The notes: generated from the sequence alone by a model not told the origin. A stretch of DNA of 64,000 bases from Deltaproteobacteria bacterium (GCA_020632695.1 JACKFB010000011.1:1-64000), one strand, 5' to 3'; shown: positions 50,566-60,409, counted from the stretch's first letter. A program made the numbers and translations.

Positions 50566-52944
50566 ATGGGCTCTGCAAGCAACGACACGCCGACCATCGC
50601 CCCACCGCTCGCGCCCGCCGGGCTGGCCACCCTGCCGCGGCTGCTGCTGCTCGCCGGCGCGCTGGCGCTGGCCGCATCGGTCACGTCTTCCTGCGACGAC
50701 GGCTCGCCGACGGGCCCGTTCATCGACGCAGCCGACGGCGGCGGCTTCGACCTGACCGTGCAGCCCGACCAGGACACCTCGTCCGACGTCACGAGCTCGC
50801 CCGACACGCCGGACGGGATCGTGACGTTGCCGGACGCCACGCCCGACAGCGCACCGGAGGACACCTCCGCCGGGCCCGGCAGCTTCGGCTCCTCGTGCAC
50901 CGTCAACGCCGAGTGCTTCTCCGGCTACTGCATCGGCGCGGAGGGCGGCAAGCCGGGCGTCTGCACCCAGCAGTGCACGCAGGACTGCCCCACGGGCTAC
51001 GGTTGCCAGGCGCAGCAGGGCTCCGAGGGCCTCGCCTTCCTCTGCGTGCCCCTGGAGTCCGTCGGCTGCATCAAGGAGTGCTTCCACCCCAACACCTTCC
51101 AGGACTGCGGCGTCCCCGGCGCGCTGTGCGCCGACGTCGACGGGCTGAACTTCTGCGTCGAGCGCTGCGACAGCGTCGCCGACTGCCCCGCGGACTTCTC
51201 CTGCGTGGAGATGACGGACACCGACGGCTTCCTGCTCGGCAAGCAGTGCTTCCCTGACAGCGGTTCCTGCCTGTGCGGCACCGACATCGACGTCCTCGTC
51301 GACCCCGACAACTGCGGCACCTGCGGGCACGCCTGCGAGTACGACCACGCCGTCCCGCTCTGCCAGTCCGGCAAATGTGCGATGGGCCCCTGCGAGGCCG
51401 GCTGGAGCGATCTCTCCGGCGGCGCCGCCGACGGCTGCGAGTACCCCTGCAGCTTCGCGCCCGGCGAGGATCTCCCCGACGCCACGCTGGCCGACACCGA
51501 CTGCGACGGCATCGACGGGAGCTGGGACCGCTCGGTGTTCGTCTCGCCCGCCGGCGCCGACGTCGACAACGACGAGGGGAGCTCCGACTTCCCGTTCAAG
51601 ACCATCCAGAAGGCCATCGAGTTCGCCGACCAGCAGGTCCCCAAGAAGGTGGTCATCGTCGCGGCCGGCACCTACATCGGCCAGGTCAAGCTGCGCGGCG
51701 GCGTCCACGTCGCCGGCGGCTACGACGGCGTGTCCTGGCAGCGGGACCCGGTGAAGTACAAGACCGTGATCCTGGGCGACGCGCTCGAGCCGTCGGGGGC
51801 CATCCGCGCCATCGTGGCTGACGGCATCACCCAGCCCACGCGGCTCAGCGGCGTCATCGCCCGCACGGTCAACAACCCGGCGCCCGGCGGCTCGACCCAG
51901 GCGCTGTGGATTCGCAACTGCTCGCCGGCGCTGGAGATCGTCGCCAACCGCTTCGAGCCGGGCGCCGGCGGGGCCGGCCTCGACGGGCTGGTCGGCGAGG
52001 CGGGGTCCGATGGCGTGGACGGGGCGCCGGGCGGCACCGGCGGGCCCGAGAACTACTGGGATCCGCAGGTGGATGTGCCGGGAGGGCAGGGCGGAGACAA
52101 CCTGTGCTCGGGCGGGCTGGACTCGCGCGGAGGTACCGGCGGCAAGGCCGGCTGGGGGGACAACCCCACCTTCGCCAGCGAGAAGAAGGCCACGGCGGGG
52201 CAGCCGGCGGCCGCGGGCGCTGGGGGCGGGCCCGCAGGTGGCAAGAAGCAGCCGGGCGATCTGGGGCAGCCGGGCGATGACGGCAGCATCGGGAGCGACG
52301 GTGACGCCGGTGACGCCGACGGCTTCGTGAACGCGCTGGGCTTCTGGGTGGCGTCCTCGGGCGGCGACGGGACGCCCGGCGGCAACGCGGGCGGCGGCGG
52401 TGGCGGCGGCGGCGGCGGCGGCGGCAAGGAGACCGGCGACTGCGTGATTCTGGGGCTCTTCTGCGAGCACAGCCACGGCGGCGGCGGTGGCGGCGGCGGC
52501 TCGGGCGGCTGCGCGGGGAGCCCGGGCAAGGGCGGCACCGGCGGCGGCGGAGCCTTCGGCGTCTTCATCGCGGGCGGCGGGCCGACGATCAACGGGAACA
52601 CCATCGTCTACGCTGCCGGCGGCAGGGGCGGGTCCGGCGGCAAGGGCGGCCTGGGCGGCAAGCCCGGCTACGGCGGCGAGCGCGGCCTCGGCTTCGGCAC
52701 GGCCGGCGACGGCGGCTGGGGCGGCAAGGGCGGCAAGGGCGGTCGCGGCGGCCACGGCGGCGGCGGCGGCGGCGGGCCCTCCTTCGGCATCTACCTGGTC
52801 ACGGGCTCCAACCCCACCTGCGACAAGAACACCATGGTGGGCACGCCGAGCCCGGGCGAAGGCGGGAGCAGCACGGGAGCGGCCGGCAAGTCCGGTCTGT
52901 CCGGTGCGGTGGGCCCGTCGGCGCCTGCATCCTGCAAGCCCTGA
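50566..52944 (+). CDS. Large Gly-rich (PGRS-like) surface lipoprotein with Cys-rich N-part
   Basis: A 792-residue protein with a hydrophobic N-terminus ending 'SVTSSC', a probable lipobox. An acidic Asp/Thr/Ser stalk is followed by a Cys-rich part (about 100-300) with EGF-like spacing ('CTVNAECFSGYC', 'CTQQCTQDCPTGYGC', 'CGTCGHAC'). A right-handed beta-helix/DUF1565-like segment comes next ('DFPFKTIQKAIEFADQQVPKKVVIVAAGTYIGQVKLRGGVHVAGGYDG', given only as a landmark region near 335-390). The second half (about 465-745) is dominated by Gly-Gly-x and Gly-x-x repeats with short beta-helix turns in between ('NGNTIVYAAGG'). Related proteins are widespread in Myxococcota and are surface-exposed; the function is unknown. 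Confidence 0.85.
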   Translation: MGSASNDTPTIAPPLAPAGLATLPRLLLLAGALALAASVTSSCDDGSPTGPFIDAADGGGFDLTVQPDQDTSSDVTSSPDTPDGIVTLPDATPDSAPEDTSAGPGSFGSSCTVNAECFSGYCIGAEGGKPGVCTQQCTQDCPTGYGCQAQQGSEGLAFLCVPLESVGCIKECFHPNTFQDCGVPGALCADVDGLNFCVERCDSVADCPADFSCVEMTDTDGFLLGKQCFPDSGSCLCGTDIDVLVDPDNCGTCGHACEYDHAVPLCQSGKCAMGPCEAGWSDLSGGAADGCEYPCSFAPGEDLPDATLADTDCDGIDGSWDRSVFVSPAGADVDNDEGSSDFPFKTIQKAIEFADQQVPKKVVIVAAGTYIGQVKLRGGVHVAGGYDGVSWQRDPVKYKTVILGDALEPSGAIRAIVADGITQPTRLSGVIARTVNNPAPGGSTQALWIRNCSPALEIVANRFEPGAGGAGLDGLVGEAGSDGVDGAPGGTGGPENYWDPQVDVPGGQGGDNLCSGGLDSRGGTGGKAGWGDNPTFASEKKATAGQPAAAGAGGGPAGGKKQPGDLGQPGDDGSIGSDGDAGDADGFVNALGFWVASSGGDGTPGGNAGGGGGGGGGGGGKETGDCVILGLFCEHSHGGGGGGGGSGGCAGSPGKGGTGGGGAFGVFIAGGGPTINGNTIVYAAGGRGGSGGKGGLGGKPGYGGERGLGFGTAGDGGWGGKGGKGGRGGHGGGGGGGPSFGIYLVTGSNPTCDKNTMVGTPSPGEGGSSTGAAGKSGLSGAVGPSAPASCKP
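51957..52790 (+). repeat. GGC-rich coding repeat of the PGRS-like protein
   Basis: Long runs of GGC/GGN codons, including near-homopolymeric Gly stretches at about 52390-52425 and 52478-52500. The repeat is in frame throughout. It is a likely place for slippage and for assembly error. Confidence 0.8.
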
Positions 52945-53079
52945 CCTGTCGGTGACCCGCGCTCGGGCGGGCGCCGGCGACCCGGCTGCGCGTTGGAGGC
53001 TCGACGATCTGCGGGCTTTCCCCGGCGGCCGCGCTGGGCTATGAGCACCGGTGTCCAACCCGGGGACCAGAGGCGACCC

Positions 53080-53727
53080 ATGCAGTTCTTCATCGACAGC
53101 GCCGACATCGACGAGATCCAGGATGCCCTCTCCATGGGCATGTGCGACGGGGTCACCACGAACCCCTCGCTCGTGGCCAAGACCGGCAAGCCCTTCCGGA
53201 AGGTCATCGACGCGATCCTCGACATCGTCGACGGGCCGGTGAGCCTCGAGGTCACCACGCTGAGCTACGACGAGATCATGGCCCAGGCCCGTGAGCTGGC
53301 CGCCATCGCCGAGAACGTGGTGGTGAAGCTGCCGCTGACGCCGCCGGGGCTGAAGGCCTGCCGGACCTGCTACAGCGAGGGCATCGCCACCAACGTCACG
53401 CTCTGCTTCAGCCCGACCCAGGCGCTGCTGGCCGCGAAGGCGGGTGCGACCTACATCAGCCCCTTCGTCGGCCGCCTCGACGACATCTCCTCGGACGGGA
53501 TGCGCCTCATCGAGGAGATCCTCAGCATCTACGAGCACTACGAGTTCGAGACCCAGGTGCTGGTCGCCTCGGTGCGGCACCCCCAGCACCTGGCCCAGGC
53601 CGCGGCGATGGGCGCGCACGTGGCGACCATCCCCCACAAGGTCATCGGGCAGCTCTTCAAGCACCCGCTGACCGACCTGGGCCTCGACCAGTTCATGGCC
53701 GACTGGAAGAAGGTCCCCGCAGGCTGA
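53080..53727 (+). CDS. Transaldolase/fructose-6-phosphate aldolase-like protein (TalC family)
   Basis: A 215-residue TIM-barrel enzyme of the short transaldolase family. It opens 'MQFFIDSADIDEI', has the substrate loop 'GVTTNPSLV' and the Schiff-base lysine K83 in 'VVVKLPLTPPGL', followed by 'NVTLCFSPTQALLAAKAGATYISPFVGRLDD'. The family contains both true transaldolases and fructose-6-phosphate aldolases, which cannot be separated by inspection; transaldolase is the commoner activity in such genomes. It is cytoplasmic, in the pentose phosphate route. A weak promoter (TTTCCC-N17-TATGAG) lies at 53017-53045. Confidence 0.92.
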   Translation: MQFFIDSADIDEIQDALSMGMCDGVTTNPSLVAKTGKPFRKVIDAILDIVDGPVSLEVTTLSYDEIMAQARELAAIAENVVVKLPLTPPGLKACRTCYSEGIATNVTLCFSPTQALLAAKAGATYISPFVGRLDDISSDGMRLIEEILSIYEHYEFETQVLVASVRHPQHLAQAAAMGAHVATIPHKVIGQLFKHPLTDLGLDQFMADWKKVPAG

Positions 53728-53740
53728 GAGGGGCTGCTGG

Positions 53741-53765
53741 GGCCCGGCCTTCCGCCGGCCGGGCC
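53741..53765. terminator. Perfect 9-bp hairpin between convergent genes
   Basis: GGCCCGGCC (53741-53749), a 7-base loop and GGCCGGGCC (53757-53765). It lies in the 52-base gap between the transaldolase and HtrA stops and could end both transcripts. Confidence 0.6.
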
Positions 53766-53779
53766 ACCTGCCCGCCGGC

Positions 53780-55231
53780 TCAGCGGCTGAAGGCCAGGAA
53801 GATCTGCCGGTCGCCGCGGCGCAGCAGGAACGAGAGCACCTCGCCCTCGCCGATCCTCCCTACCTTCTCCTTGATGTCCTCCACGCCGCCGGTGATCGAC
53901 TCGTAGTTCACCTGCAGGAGGATGTCGCCGACCTCCACGCCGGCCAGATCGGCCGGGCTGCCGCGGTCCACGCCCACGACGCGCACGCCTTCGCCCTTCG
54001 AGAGCCGCAGCTCGTGCCGGGTGCGGGGCACCAGCTCGGCGAGACGGAGGCCCACCGCGCCGAGCACGGCCGGATCCGAGGGGCGCTTCTCCTCCTGCCA
54101 CCGCGGCGCGCCATTATCGGCGGCTTCCGAGGGATAGATGCCCAGCCGTAGCTTGAACTTCTGGGTGTCCTTGCCCCGGCGCACCTCGACCTCCACCGCG
54201 CGGTCGACGCCCGAGGTGGACGCCAGCCAGGACACGTCCTCCCAGTGGGTGATGGGCGTGCCGTTCCAGCGGGTGATGATGTCTCCGGGCGCGAGGCCCG
54301 CCTGCGCGGCCGGCTGCCCGGGCATGACCTCGCTGATCACGGCGCCCTCGCTGCGTTCCATCCCCAGGGTGTTGGCCAGCTCCCGGCTGACGGGTCCGAT
54401 CTTCACGCCCATGTACGAGCGCGTCACGCGCCCCTCCGCGAGCTGCGGCAGCACGGTCTTCACCATGTTGATGGGCACGGCGAAGCTGATGCCCTGGCCA
54501 GCGGCGTTGATGGCGGTGTTGATGCCCACGACCTCGCCCCGCGCGTTGATGAGCGGCCCGCCCGAGTTGCCGGGATTGATGCTGGTGTCGGTCTGGATGA
54601 AGTTGGCGTACATCGGCTGGTTGCCGGGCTGCACCTCGTGGCGCCCGATCGCGCTGATGATGCCCGCGGTGACCGTGTGGCTCAGCCCGAAGGGGTTGCC
54701 GATGGCGATGACCCACTCGCCGATCTGGAGCGTGTCGGAGCGGCCCAGCGAGGCCACCGAGAGCGTCTCCTTCGGCTCGAACTTGAGCAGGGCGACGTCG
54801 AGCTGCGGGTAGGCGCCGACGACGCGCGCCTTGTAGACGTGCTCGTTGTTGAGGGTGACCTCGATGCTCCGAGCGTCCTCGATGACGTGGTTGTTGGTCA
54901 GGACGTAGCCGTCCTTGTGAATGATGAACCCGCTCCCCAGCCCGCTCACGTCGCCGCGCCCGCGGGGGACGAAGGACCAGGGGCTGCGCCTGACCATCGG
55001 AGCCGACGCCTTCACCACTCCGATGGTCAGCACCGTCGGAGACAGCTCCTTCGCCAGCCGCGAGAACGTGCTCATGTTGACTGGCGCGTCCGCGTCGATG
55101 GGCGTCGCCGTCGAACGCTCGCTCCAGAGCTGGGCAGGCGTCGCCGCCGCCGCCAGTCCACCCGACATCGCCACGCCGAGCGCGATCGACGCTCCGAGCA
55201 GCGCACTCCTGCAGATCATCCGTCCGTCCAT
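53780..55231 (-). CDS. DegP/HtrA-type periplasmic serine protease with two PDZ domains
   Basis: A 483-residue protease/chaperone. The ATG at 55231 follows GGTGGAGG at a good distance and gives a signal peptide (about 1-30). The trypsin-like domain has a complete triad: His115 in 'TNNHVIED', Asp145 in 'QLDVALLK', Ser223 in GNSGGP. PDZ1 is at about 265-355 and PDZ2 at about 390-475, the DegP/DegQ arrangement. It should degrade or refold misfolded periplasmic proteins. A histidine kinase gene lies 106 bases upstream on the same strand, which suggests linked envelope-stress control, though HtrA is not an obvious member of one operon with it. Confidence 0.93.
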   Translation of the reverse strand: MDGRMICRSALLGASIALGVAMSGGLAAAATPAQLWSERSTATPIDADAPVNMSTFSRLAKELSPTVLTIGVVKASAPMVRRSPWSFVPRGRGDVSGLGSGFIIHKDGYVLTNNHVIEDARSIEVTLNNEHVYKARVVGAYPQLDVALLKFEPKETLSVASLGRSDTLQIGEWVIAIGNPFGLSHTVTAGIISAIGRHEVQPGNQPMYANFIQTDTSINPGNSGGPLINARGEVVGINTAINAAGQGISFAVPINMVKTVLPQLAEGRVTRSYMGVKIGPVSRELANTLGMERSEGAVISEVMPGQPAAQAGLAPGDIITRWNGTPITHWEDVSWLASTSGVDRAVEVEVRRGKDTQKFKLRLGIYPSEAADNGAPRWQEEKRPSDPAVLGAVGLRLAELVPRTRHELRLSKGEGVRVVGVDRGSPADLAGVEVGDILLQVNYESITGGVEDIKEKVGRIGEGEVLSFLLRRGDRQIFLAFSR

Positions 55232-55337
55232 GTGTAGCCTCCACCTGGGCCTGGCATCCAAGGTCCACAACCTCGGCACCCCAGCGTACATTCCGAGGCC
55301 GACCGAGGCGACGTCCCGGTCGCCCCCTACGCCCCCC

Positions 55338-57434
55338 TCAGATGGAGGTCGAGACCCGCGCGGCGTCCGCCGCCGGCAGATAGATGGAGAAGGTCGTGCC
55401 CTCGCCCTCGCGCGACGAGACCTCGATGCTGCCGTCGAGGCTGCGGACGATGCGCTGGCAGATCGCCAGGCCCAGCCCGGTCCCGCCCGGCTTGGTGGTG
55501 TAGAAGGGGATGAAGAGCCTCTCCAACACCTCCGGTGGCATCCCCGGGCCCTCGTCCTCGAAGCGGATCCGGATGAAGGACACGCGCTCGCCGCGGTAGC
55601 GCCCCCGCGGGCTGGCGGGCTGGCGCCGCCGGGTCAGCGCGGTGGAGATGACCAGCCGCCCCCCCTGGGCGCCCATGGCCTCGATGGCGTTCCGAGCCAG
55701 GTTGAGGGTCACCTGGCGCAGCAGCTCCGGCTCCGAGCGCACCTGGGGCAGGTTCGGCGCGCCGATGAGCTCGATCTCCGCCGGCAGGTCGGCCGCCCGC
55801 AGCAGCGTCAAGGTCCGCTCGAGCACCTGGTTCACGTCCACCCACTCGCCCGCGCCCTTCATCGGCCGCGCGTAGGTGAGGAACTGGCTCACCACCCCGT
55901 TGAGGCGCTCGACCTCTTCGGTGATGACTCCGAGGTAGGGCTCGTCGGAGCGACCGTCCTCCGCCAGAAGCTGCGCGGCCCCCTTGATCGAGCCCAGCGG
56001 GTTCCGGATCTCGTGCGCCAGCCCGGCCGCCATCTCGCCCAGCGCCGCGAGCCGGTCACGCTCACGGATGCGGTCGAAGTGTCGCGAGTTCTCCACGGTG
56101 ATCGTCGCCTGCGCCGCCAGCCCGATGAGCGCCTTGATCTCCTCGGCGCTGAAAGCCTCCCGGAGCCGCTCGTCCTTGACCGTCAGGAAGCCGAGGAGCT
56201 GGTCACCGGAGATGAGCCCGATGGCCAGAGCCGCCTGCAGCTCCTCCATGGTCTGGACCAGCGCGTCCAGCACCTCGACCTGGGCCTGGTCCTCGACCGT
56301 GCCGCGCTTGGCCAGCTCGCTCCGCTCCGCCTCCAGGTTCTCGATGGCCAGCAGCTTCTGCTCCAGCAGGCGGTTGAGGAACAGGCGCTCGGTGATCGCG
56401 TCCAGGCGCGGCGGGGGCGAGCTCCCGATGTGGGCGAGCCGCGTGTAGGCGAGCCCGTCCTCATCGAAGAGGTAGAAGGCCGCGTGCGTCGCGCGCCGCG
56501 AGCCCTCCAGGTGCTGCATCAGCGCGGTCGCCAGCTCCGACACGTCGATGATGTTCGCCAGGCCGCCCCGCACCGCCTCGGTCTGGTGGGTGAACTCGAA
56601 CTTCTCGCGGAACACCATCTGGTTGAGCTTGTCCTCCACCAGCCCGCGCAGCGGCTCGAAGAGGATGGCGATGACGACGCCGGCCACCGCCGTGTTGAAG
56701 AGGAAGAGGCCGAAGTCGTGGCGCCACCAACCCACCAGGAGCACGTAGATGGCGCTGAGCACGATGGCGAAGCCGCTGAGCACGACGAAGCGTCCGAGGA
56801 ACTCGAAGATGTCGATGAGGCGGCGGCGCGTGACCAGCTGGAACATGAAGTACATGTAGAGCGCGGTCAGGATGTTGGCGGCCGACGCGACGCGCAGCCC
56901 GGGCACGACCTCCAGCAGCAGCAGCGAGAACACGGCCGCGCTGGCGATGGTCACGTACTTGAGGCGCGCCCGGTCGACGCGGGACTCGAGCGTGCGGTAG
57001 CGCAGCACCATCTGCCCCAGCGAGACGACCAGCGCGCAGGCCAGGCCACCGAAGAGCATCCACTGGCGGACCAGGGCGGAGGGCGGCCACGCCAGCAGGG
57101 TCGAGAGCAGCAAGGCGAGGCTGGCGAGCTGGGCCCCGCGGCGCAACAGGCGCGTCTGGTGGCCGGTCTCGGTGGCGAACCCGACGAAGAAGGACACGCA
57201 GGTGGCGGGCAGCAGGCTGGCGACCGCGGCGCGGGTCGACAGGGCCAGCTTCGGGCCCAGCGCCTCGGAGAGCGAGAGCGCGTCGACCAGGAAGTAGGCC
57301 ACGAGGTTGAAGTTGAACCAGGCGAAGCGCCGCCACAGGGCGTTGCGCCGTGGGCCGATGAGCACGTGGATCGCCAGCGCCAGGCAGATCACCGCGGCGA
57401 TCAGCGCGGACTGGACGCGATACCAGCTCTCCAC
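55338..57434 (-). CDS. Multi-span membrane histidine kinase with GAF-like domain
   Basis: A 698-residue sensor kinase. The N-terminal half (about 1-250) has seven to eight hydrophobic segments, a GAF-like region is at about 280-450, and the transmitter follows: H-box 'LAHEIRNPLGSI' with the phosphorylated His near residue 471, N-box 'NLARNAIEAMG', 'DEGPGM', F-box 'FIPFYTTK' and 'GTGLGLAI'. This resembles the PrsK-like/7TM-type kinases that use NtrC-type response regulators, but no response regulator is encoded in the window, so it is an orphan here. The ATG at 57434 is the only clear start. Confidence 0.92.
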   Translation of the reverse strand: MESWYRVQSALIAAVICLALAIHVLIGPRRNALWRRFAWFNFNLVAYFLVDALSLSEALGPKLALSTRAAVASLLPATCVSFFVGFATETGHQTRLLRRGAQLASLALLLSTLLAWPPSALVRQWMLFGGLACALVVSLGQMVLRYRTLESRVDRARLKYVTIASAAVFSLLLLEVVPGLRVASAANILTALYMYFMFQLVTRRRLIDIFEFLGRFVVLSGFAIVLSAIYVLLVGWWRHDFGLFLFNTAVAGVVIAILFEPLRGLVEDKLNQMVFREKFEFTHQTEAVRGGLANIIDVSELATALMQHLEGSRRATHAAFYLFDEDGLAYTRLAHIGSSPPPRLDAITERLFLNRLLEQKLLAIENLEAERSELAKRGTVEDQAQVEVLDALVQTMEELQAALAIGLISGDQLLGFLTVKDERLREAFSAEEIKALIGLAAQATITVENSRHFDRIRERDRLAALGEMAAGLAHEIRNPLGSIKGAAQLLAEDGRSDEPYLGVITEEVERLNGVVSQFLTYARPMKGAGEWVDVNQVLERTLTLLRAADLPAEIELIGAPNLPQVRSEPELLRQVTLNLARNAIEAMGAQGGRLVISTALTRRRQPASPRGRYRGERVSFIRIRFEDEGPGMPPEVLERLFIPFYTTKPGGTGLGLAICQRIVRSLDGSIEVSSREGEGTTFSIYLPAADAARVSTSI

Positions 57435-57526
57435 TCAGCGCGTCCGCGGGCCGCTGCGGCGGGGCGAGCGCCCTGCGGCGCTCCTCGCGCAGCCCGCAGC
57501 GACGCCGTCAGGACCAGCTTCCACGC

Positions 57527-57549
57527 CTCCCGCGCAGGCCGCGCGGGAG
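57527..57549 (-). terminator. Perfect 9-bp hairpin after the TPR lipoprotein gene
   Basis: CTCCCGCGC (57527-57535), loop AGGCC, GCGCGGGAG (57541-57549), 4 bases past the stop on the minus strand. It lacks a T-run. It separates the glt-like cluster from the histidine kinase gene. Confidence 0.6.
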
Positions 57550-57553
57550 CCGA

Positions 57554-58531
57554 TCATTCGGGCTGCTCTGGCTTCTGTTCCGGCTTCGGCGCCTGCTGCT
57601 CCTGGCGCTGCCGCTCCTCGCGGCGCGCCCGCTCCTGGTCGAGCACCAGCGCCTCGTGGAGGCCGCGGGCGACGCGGAGGTTGCCCTTCTCGGTGAGCGG
57701 GTCGGCGTGCGTCACGTAGGCCCCCAGGTGCTGGATGGCCTCCTTGGTCTTGCCGGCCTGCGCGAAGGCGAAGGACAGGTTGAACAGCGCGTCGGTGCGG
57801 GAGCCGTCACGGGACAGGGCGTCGTTGAGGTGCTTGATCGCGGCGTCGTTCTGGTTGCGCCGCAGCTCCAGCACCCCGAGGCTGTTCAGCAGGTCGGCGT
57901 TGCCGCCGTTGTGGCGCAGCCCGGCCTCGTAGACCGCGCGCGCCGCGTCGTCGGCGTCGTGCGCCTCGTACATCGCCGCGAGCGCCAGGAAGGGCCGCGC
58001 GTCCTGCGGCTGGATGGCGATCGCCTCCCGCCAGGCCGCGTCTGCGTCCTGGAGCCGCCCCAGGGCCTTGAGCGCCTCGCCCTTGAAGTACCAGGCGGGC
58101 TCCATGTTCGGGTCGGCCTCGATGGCGCGGTTCAGGTAGGTCAGGCCCGACTCGGCCTGGCCCTCGGAGGTCTGCAAGCGCCCGATCTGATAGAGGACGT
58201 CGGGATCGTCAGGCGAGAGCTGCTCGGCGGTCTGGAAGTGCTTCAGCGCCTCGGCGGGCTCCTCGCGGTGGTAGCGCAGCACCAACCCGAGCTGGTAGTG
58301 CGCCGTCGCGTTCTCGGGATCCAGCCGGGTGGCCCGGGCGAAGTTCGACTGCGCCGTCCCGACGTCGCCCCGCTCCAGCGCGGCCACACCCTGGTTGACC
58401 AGGGCGATGGCGTCCGTCTTCGCCTTGTCGCACCCGCTGAGCGCCAGCGACATCGCCGCCGCCGCCCCCAGGGCGAGGAGGATCACGGAGCGGCGAGCGC
58501 GATGCGCGTTGCCGATGGGACGGGAGGGCAT
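57554..58531 (-). CDS. TPR lipoprotein downstream of the glt-like cluster
   Basis: A 325-residue lipoprotein with lipobox LSGC (Cys34). Seven or so tetratricopeptide units fill about 40-280 ('DALFNLSFAFAQAGKTKEAIQHLGAYV' is a clear one), followed by an Arg/Glu/Gln/Pro-rich tail. It is 6 bases downstream of the FHA/TonB-C gene and must be in the same operon. Such proteins often scaffold envelope complexes. I cannot match it to a named Glt/Agl component with confidence. It is probably anchored to the outer membrane, facing the periplasm, because the residues after Cys34 are Asp-Lys; the +2 Asp might instead retain it at the inner membrane. Confidence 0.85.
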   Translation of the reverse strand: MPSRPIGNAHRARRSVILLALGAAAAMSLALSGCDKAKTDAIALVNQGVAALERGDVGTAQSNFARATRLDPENATAHYQLGLVLRYHREEPAEALKHFQTAEQLSPDDPDVLYQIGRLQTSEGQAESGLTYLNRAIEADPNMEPAWYFKGEALKALGRLQDADAAWREAIAIQPQDARPFLALAAMYEAHDADDAARAVYEAGLRHNGGNADLLNSLGVLELRRNQNDAAIKHLNDALSRDGSRTDALFNLSFAFAQAGKTKEAIQHLGAYVTHADPLTEKGNLRVARGLHEALVLDQERARREERQRQEQQAPKPEQKPEQPE

Positions 58532-58537
58532 AGGCTC

Positions 58538-60409
58538 TCAGCGTGTCTTGAGATGTACGGGGTAGGAGACCTGCACGATGCCACCGTCCTTGGGCGACGG
58601 GAAGCGCAGGCGGCTCACCTTGTTCCGGATGCACTCGAGCATCGCCGCGTCGTTGATCGCCCCGCTGTCGGGGCTCGCGGTCGGGCTCTCGACGCGGCCG
58701 TTGGGCAGGATGACGAACTTCAGCGTCACCTTGCCGCGCAGCGTCGCCGTGCGGCCCAGCGCGTCCTGGTAGCACCACTTGATGCCGCCCATGTTGCGCC
58801 GGATGATCTGCTGCACCGTCTCGCGGTCGAGCTTGCCGCTCACCGACGCGTTCGAGGCGATGGCCACCGGCGTGATCTCGCGGTTCACCAGTCCGATGTC
58901 GCCGACGCCGCGGCGCGTGTCCTTGCCCAGGGTGCCGCCGCCCAGCACGCCGCCGGGGCCGCCGCCCGGTCCGCCGGGTCCGCCGACCGAGTTCGCCCCG
59001 GCGAAGCCGCCGGTGGCGCCCAGGGTGCCGCCGAAGGGATCGATGGCGCCGCCGCCGGCCAGGGCGTCGCCCTCATCGGCGCGCGAGCCCAACGCGGTGA
59101 TGATCTTGCCGTCGTGCATCAGCGGGTTCTGGTCGGTCTCGGCCAGCAGCGAGCTCAGCAGCCCCGAGTCCTCGTTGAGCACCTTGGCTGCGCCGGCCGT
59201 CATCGCCATCTCGCGCGCGGCCTCCTTGCGCTCCTCGGGGGAGGCCTCGGCCATCTCGTCGCTCTTCTTCTGGTCCTTCTTGATCAGCTTGTTGAGCAGC
59301 TCGTCGCTCGGGCGCTCGGTCGGCTGCGGCACCTCGCGGTCCGAGGCGGCCAGCTCGTCCTTCTCGTCGCCGGTCTTCTTCTTGTCCTCCTCCGGGATCT
59401 CCTCCGGCTCCGGCTCCTCCTCCTCTTCCAGCTCGGCGATCTTGATCACGTTGATCAGCCGCTTGGCCCGCGCCGCCGGATCCATCTGGCTGCGGAGCTG
59501 CTCCTCCGGCATCAGGCTCAGGAACACGAGGAAGGCGATGTGCACGATGGCCGACAGCGCCACGTAGATGTGCGGGGTGTAGTCGATGGACCCGAGCGGG
59601 CTCACCCGCGGCCGGGCCGGCATCTTCCCGTAGCTGACCAGGATGATGAACTCGCCCAGGCGCAGCCGGGCGCGCATCGGCCCGTCGATGAGCAGGTGGT
59701 CACCCTGGAGCCGGCCGTCCTTGGCCAGCTCGCCGATGGGCATCACGCTGTCGCCGATCAGCACGTCGCCCTGCAGCGCCGGGTTCGCCAGGTTCAAGGC
59801 GAACTTGCCGCCCCGATCGTCGATGAGGGTGTAGGACTTCACCCCCAGGACCTCTTCCGGCAGGGTGAAGCGGCAACCCTTCACCTCGCCGACCTTCACC
59901 GGGCCGGGCTTGCGGAAGTGCTCGATGGACAGGACCGTCTCGCCCCAGAGCAGCGCGACCTCGAGCGCGTTGCCCTCGTTGGGGTCCTCGTCCTTGGCGT
60001 CGGCGTAGAAGGTGTTCTCGCCGAGCCCCTGGATCTCCTCGTCCGGGCGCGACGGACGGCTGGAGGTCAGGTCCTCACCGTCGGCGGCCTGACGCGGGGC
60101 GCCGTCGAGATGCACCACCAGCGTCGTGTTGCCGATGAGCACGCGGTCGCCGTCGGTCAGCGCCACCTGGGTGATGCGCTGGCCGTTCACCGTCACGCCG
60201 TTGGTCGAGCCCAGGTCGGTGACCCGCCACTCGCCGTTCTCACGACGCTCGATGACGGCGTGCTTGCGGGACACGTTGATGTCGTCCAGCCGCAGGTTCG
60301 ACGTCGACAGCTTGCCGACGTTGATGATGGGCCGGTCGAACGTGACCTCTCGCAGCAGTTTCCCGCCGTGGTAGAGGCTGAACGAGATGGACGAACTGTC
60401 TTGCGCCAT
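58538..60409 (-). CDS. gltG: PglI/GltG-like FHA protein with AgmX/TonB-type C-terminal domain
   Basis: A 623-residue inner-membrane protein. An FHA domain (about 25-100) has the phosphothreonine motif pieces 'VGKLSTSNLRLDDINVSRKHAVIE' and 'DLGSTNGVTVNG'. A second beta-rich region (about 130-250) leads to one membrane segment (about 273-297, 'YTPHIYVALSAIVHIAFLVFLSL'). A Glu/Lys-rich and Gly-rich periplasmic linker then ends in a TonB/AgmX-PglI C-terminal domain (about 525-623, 'ETVQQIIRRNMGGIKWCYQDAL ... GKVTLKFVILPNGRV'). This is the layout of PglI/GltG of the Myxococcus gliding machinery, which spans cytoplasm to periplasm. The FHA domain suggests control by a Ser/Thr kinase. Confidence 0.85.
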   Translation of the reverse strand: MAQDSSSISFSLYHGGKLLREVTFDRPIINVGKLSTSNLRLDDINVSRKHAVIERRENGEWRVTDLGSTNGVTVNGQRITQVALTDGDRVLIGNTTLVVHLDGAPRQAADGEDLTSSRPSRPDEEIQGLGENTFYADAKDEDPNEGNALEVALLWGETVLSIEHFRKPGPVKVGEVKGCRFTLPEEVLGVKSYTLIDDRGGKFALNLANPALQGDVLIGDSVMPIGELAKDGRLQGDHLLIDGPMRARLRLGEFIILVSYGKMPARPRVSPLGSIDYTPHIYVALSAIVHIAFLVFLSLMPEEQLRSQMDPAARAKRLINVIKIAELEEEEEPEPEEIPEEDKKKTGDEKDELAASDREVPQPTERPSDELLNKLIKKDQKKSDEMAEASPEERKEAAREMAMTAGAAKVLNEDSGLLSSLLAETDQNPLMHDGKIITALGSRADEGDALAGGGAIDPFGGTLGATGGFAGANSVGGPGGPGGGPGGVLGGGTLGKDTRRGVGDIGLVNREITPVAIASNASVSGKLDRETVQQIIRRNMGGIKWCYQDALGRTATLRGKVTLKFVILPNGRVESPTASPDSGAINDAAMLECIRNKVSRLRFPSPKDGGIVQVSYPVHLKTR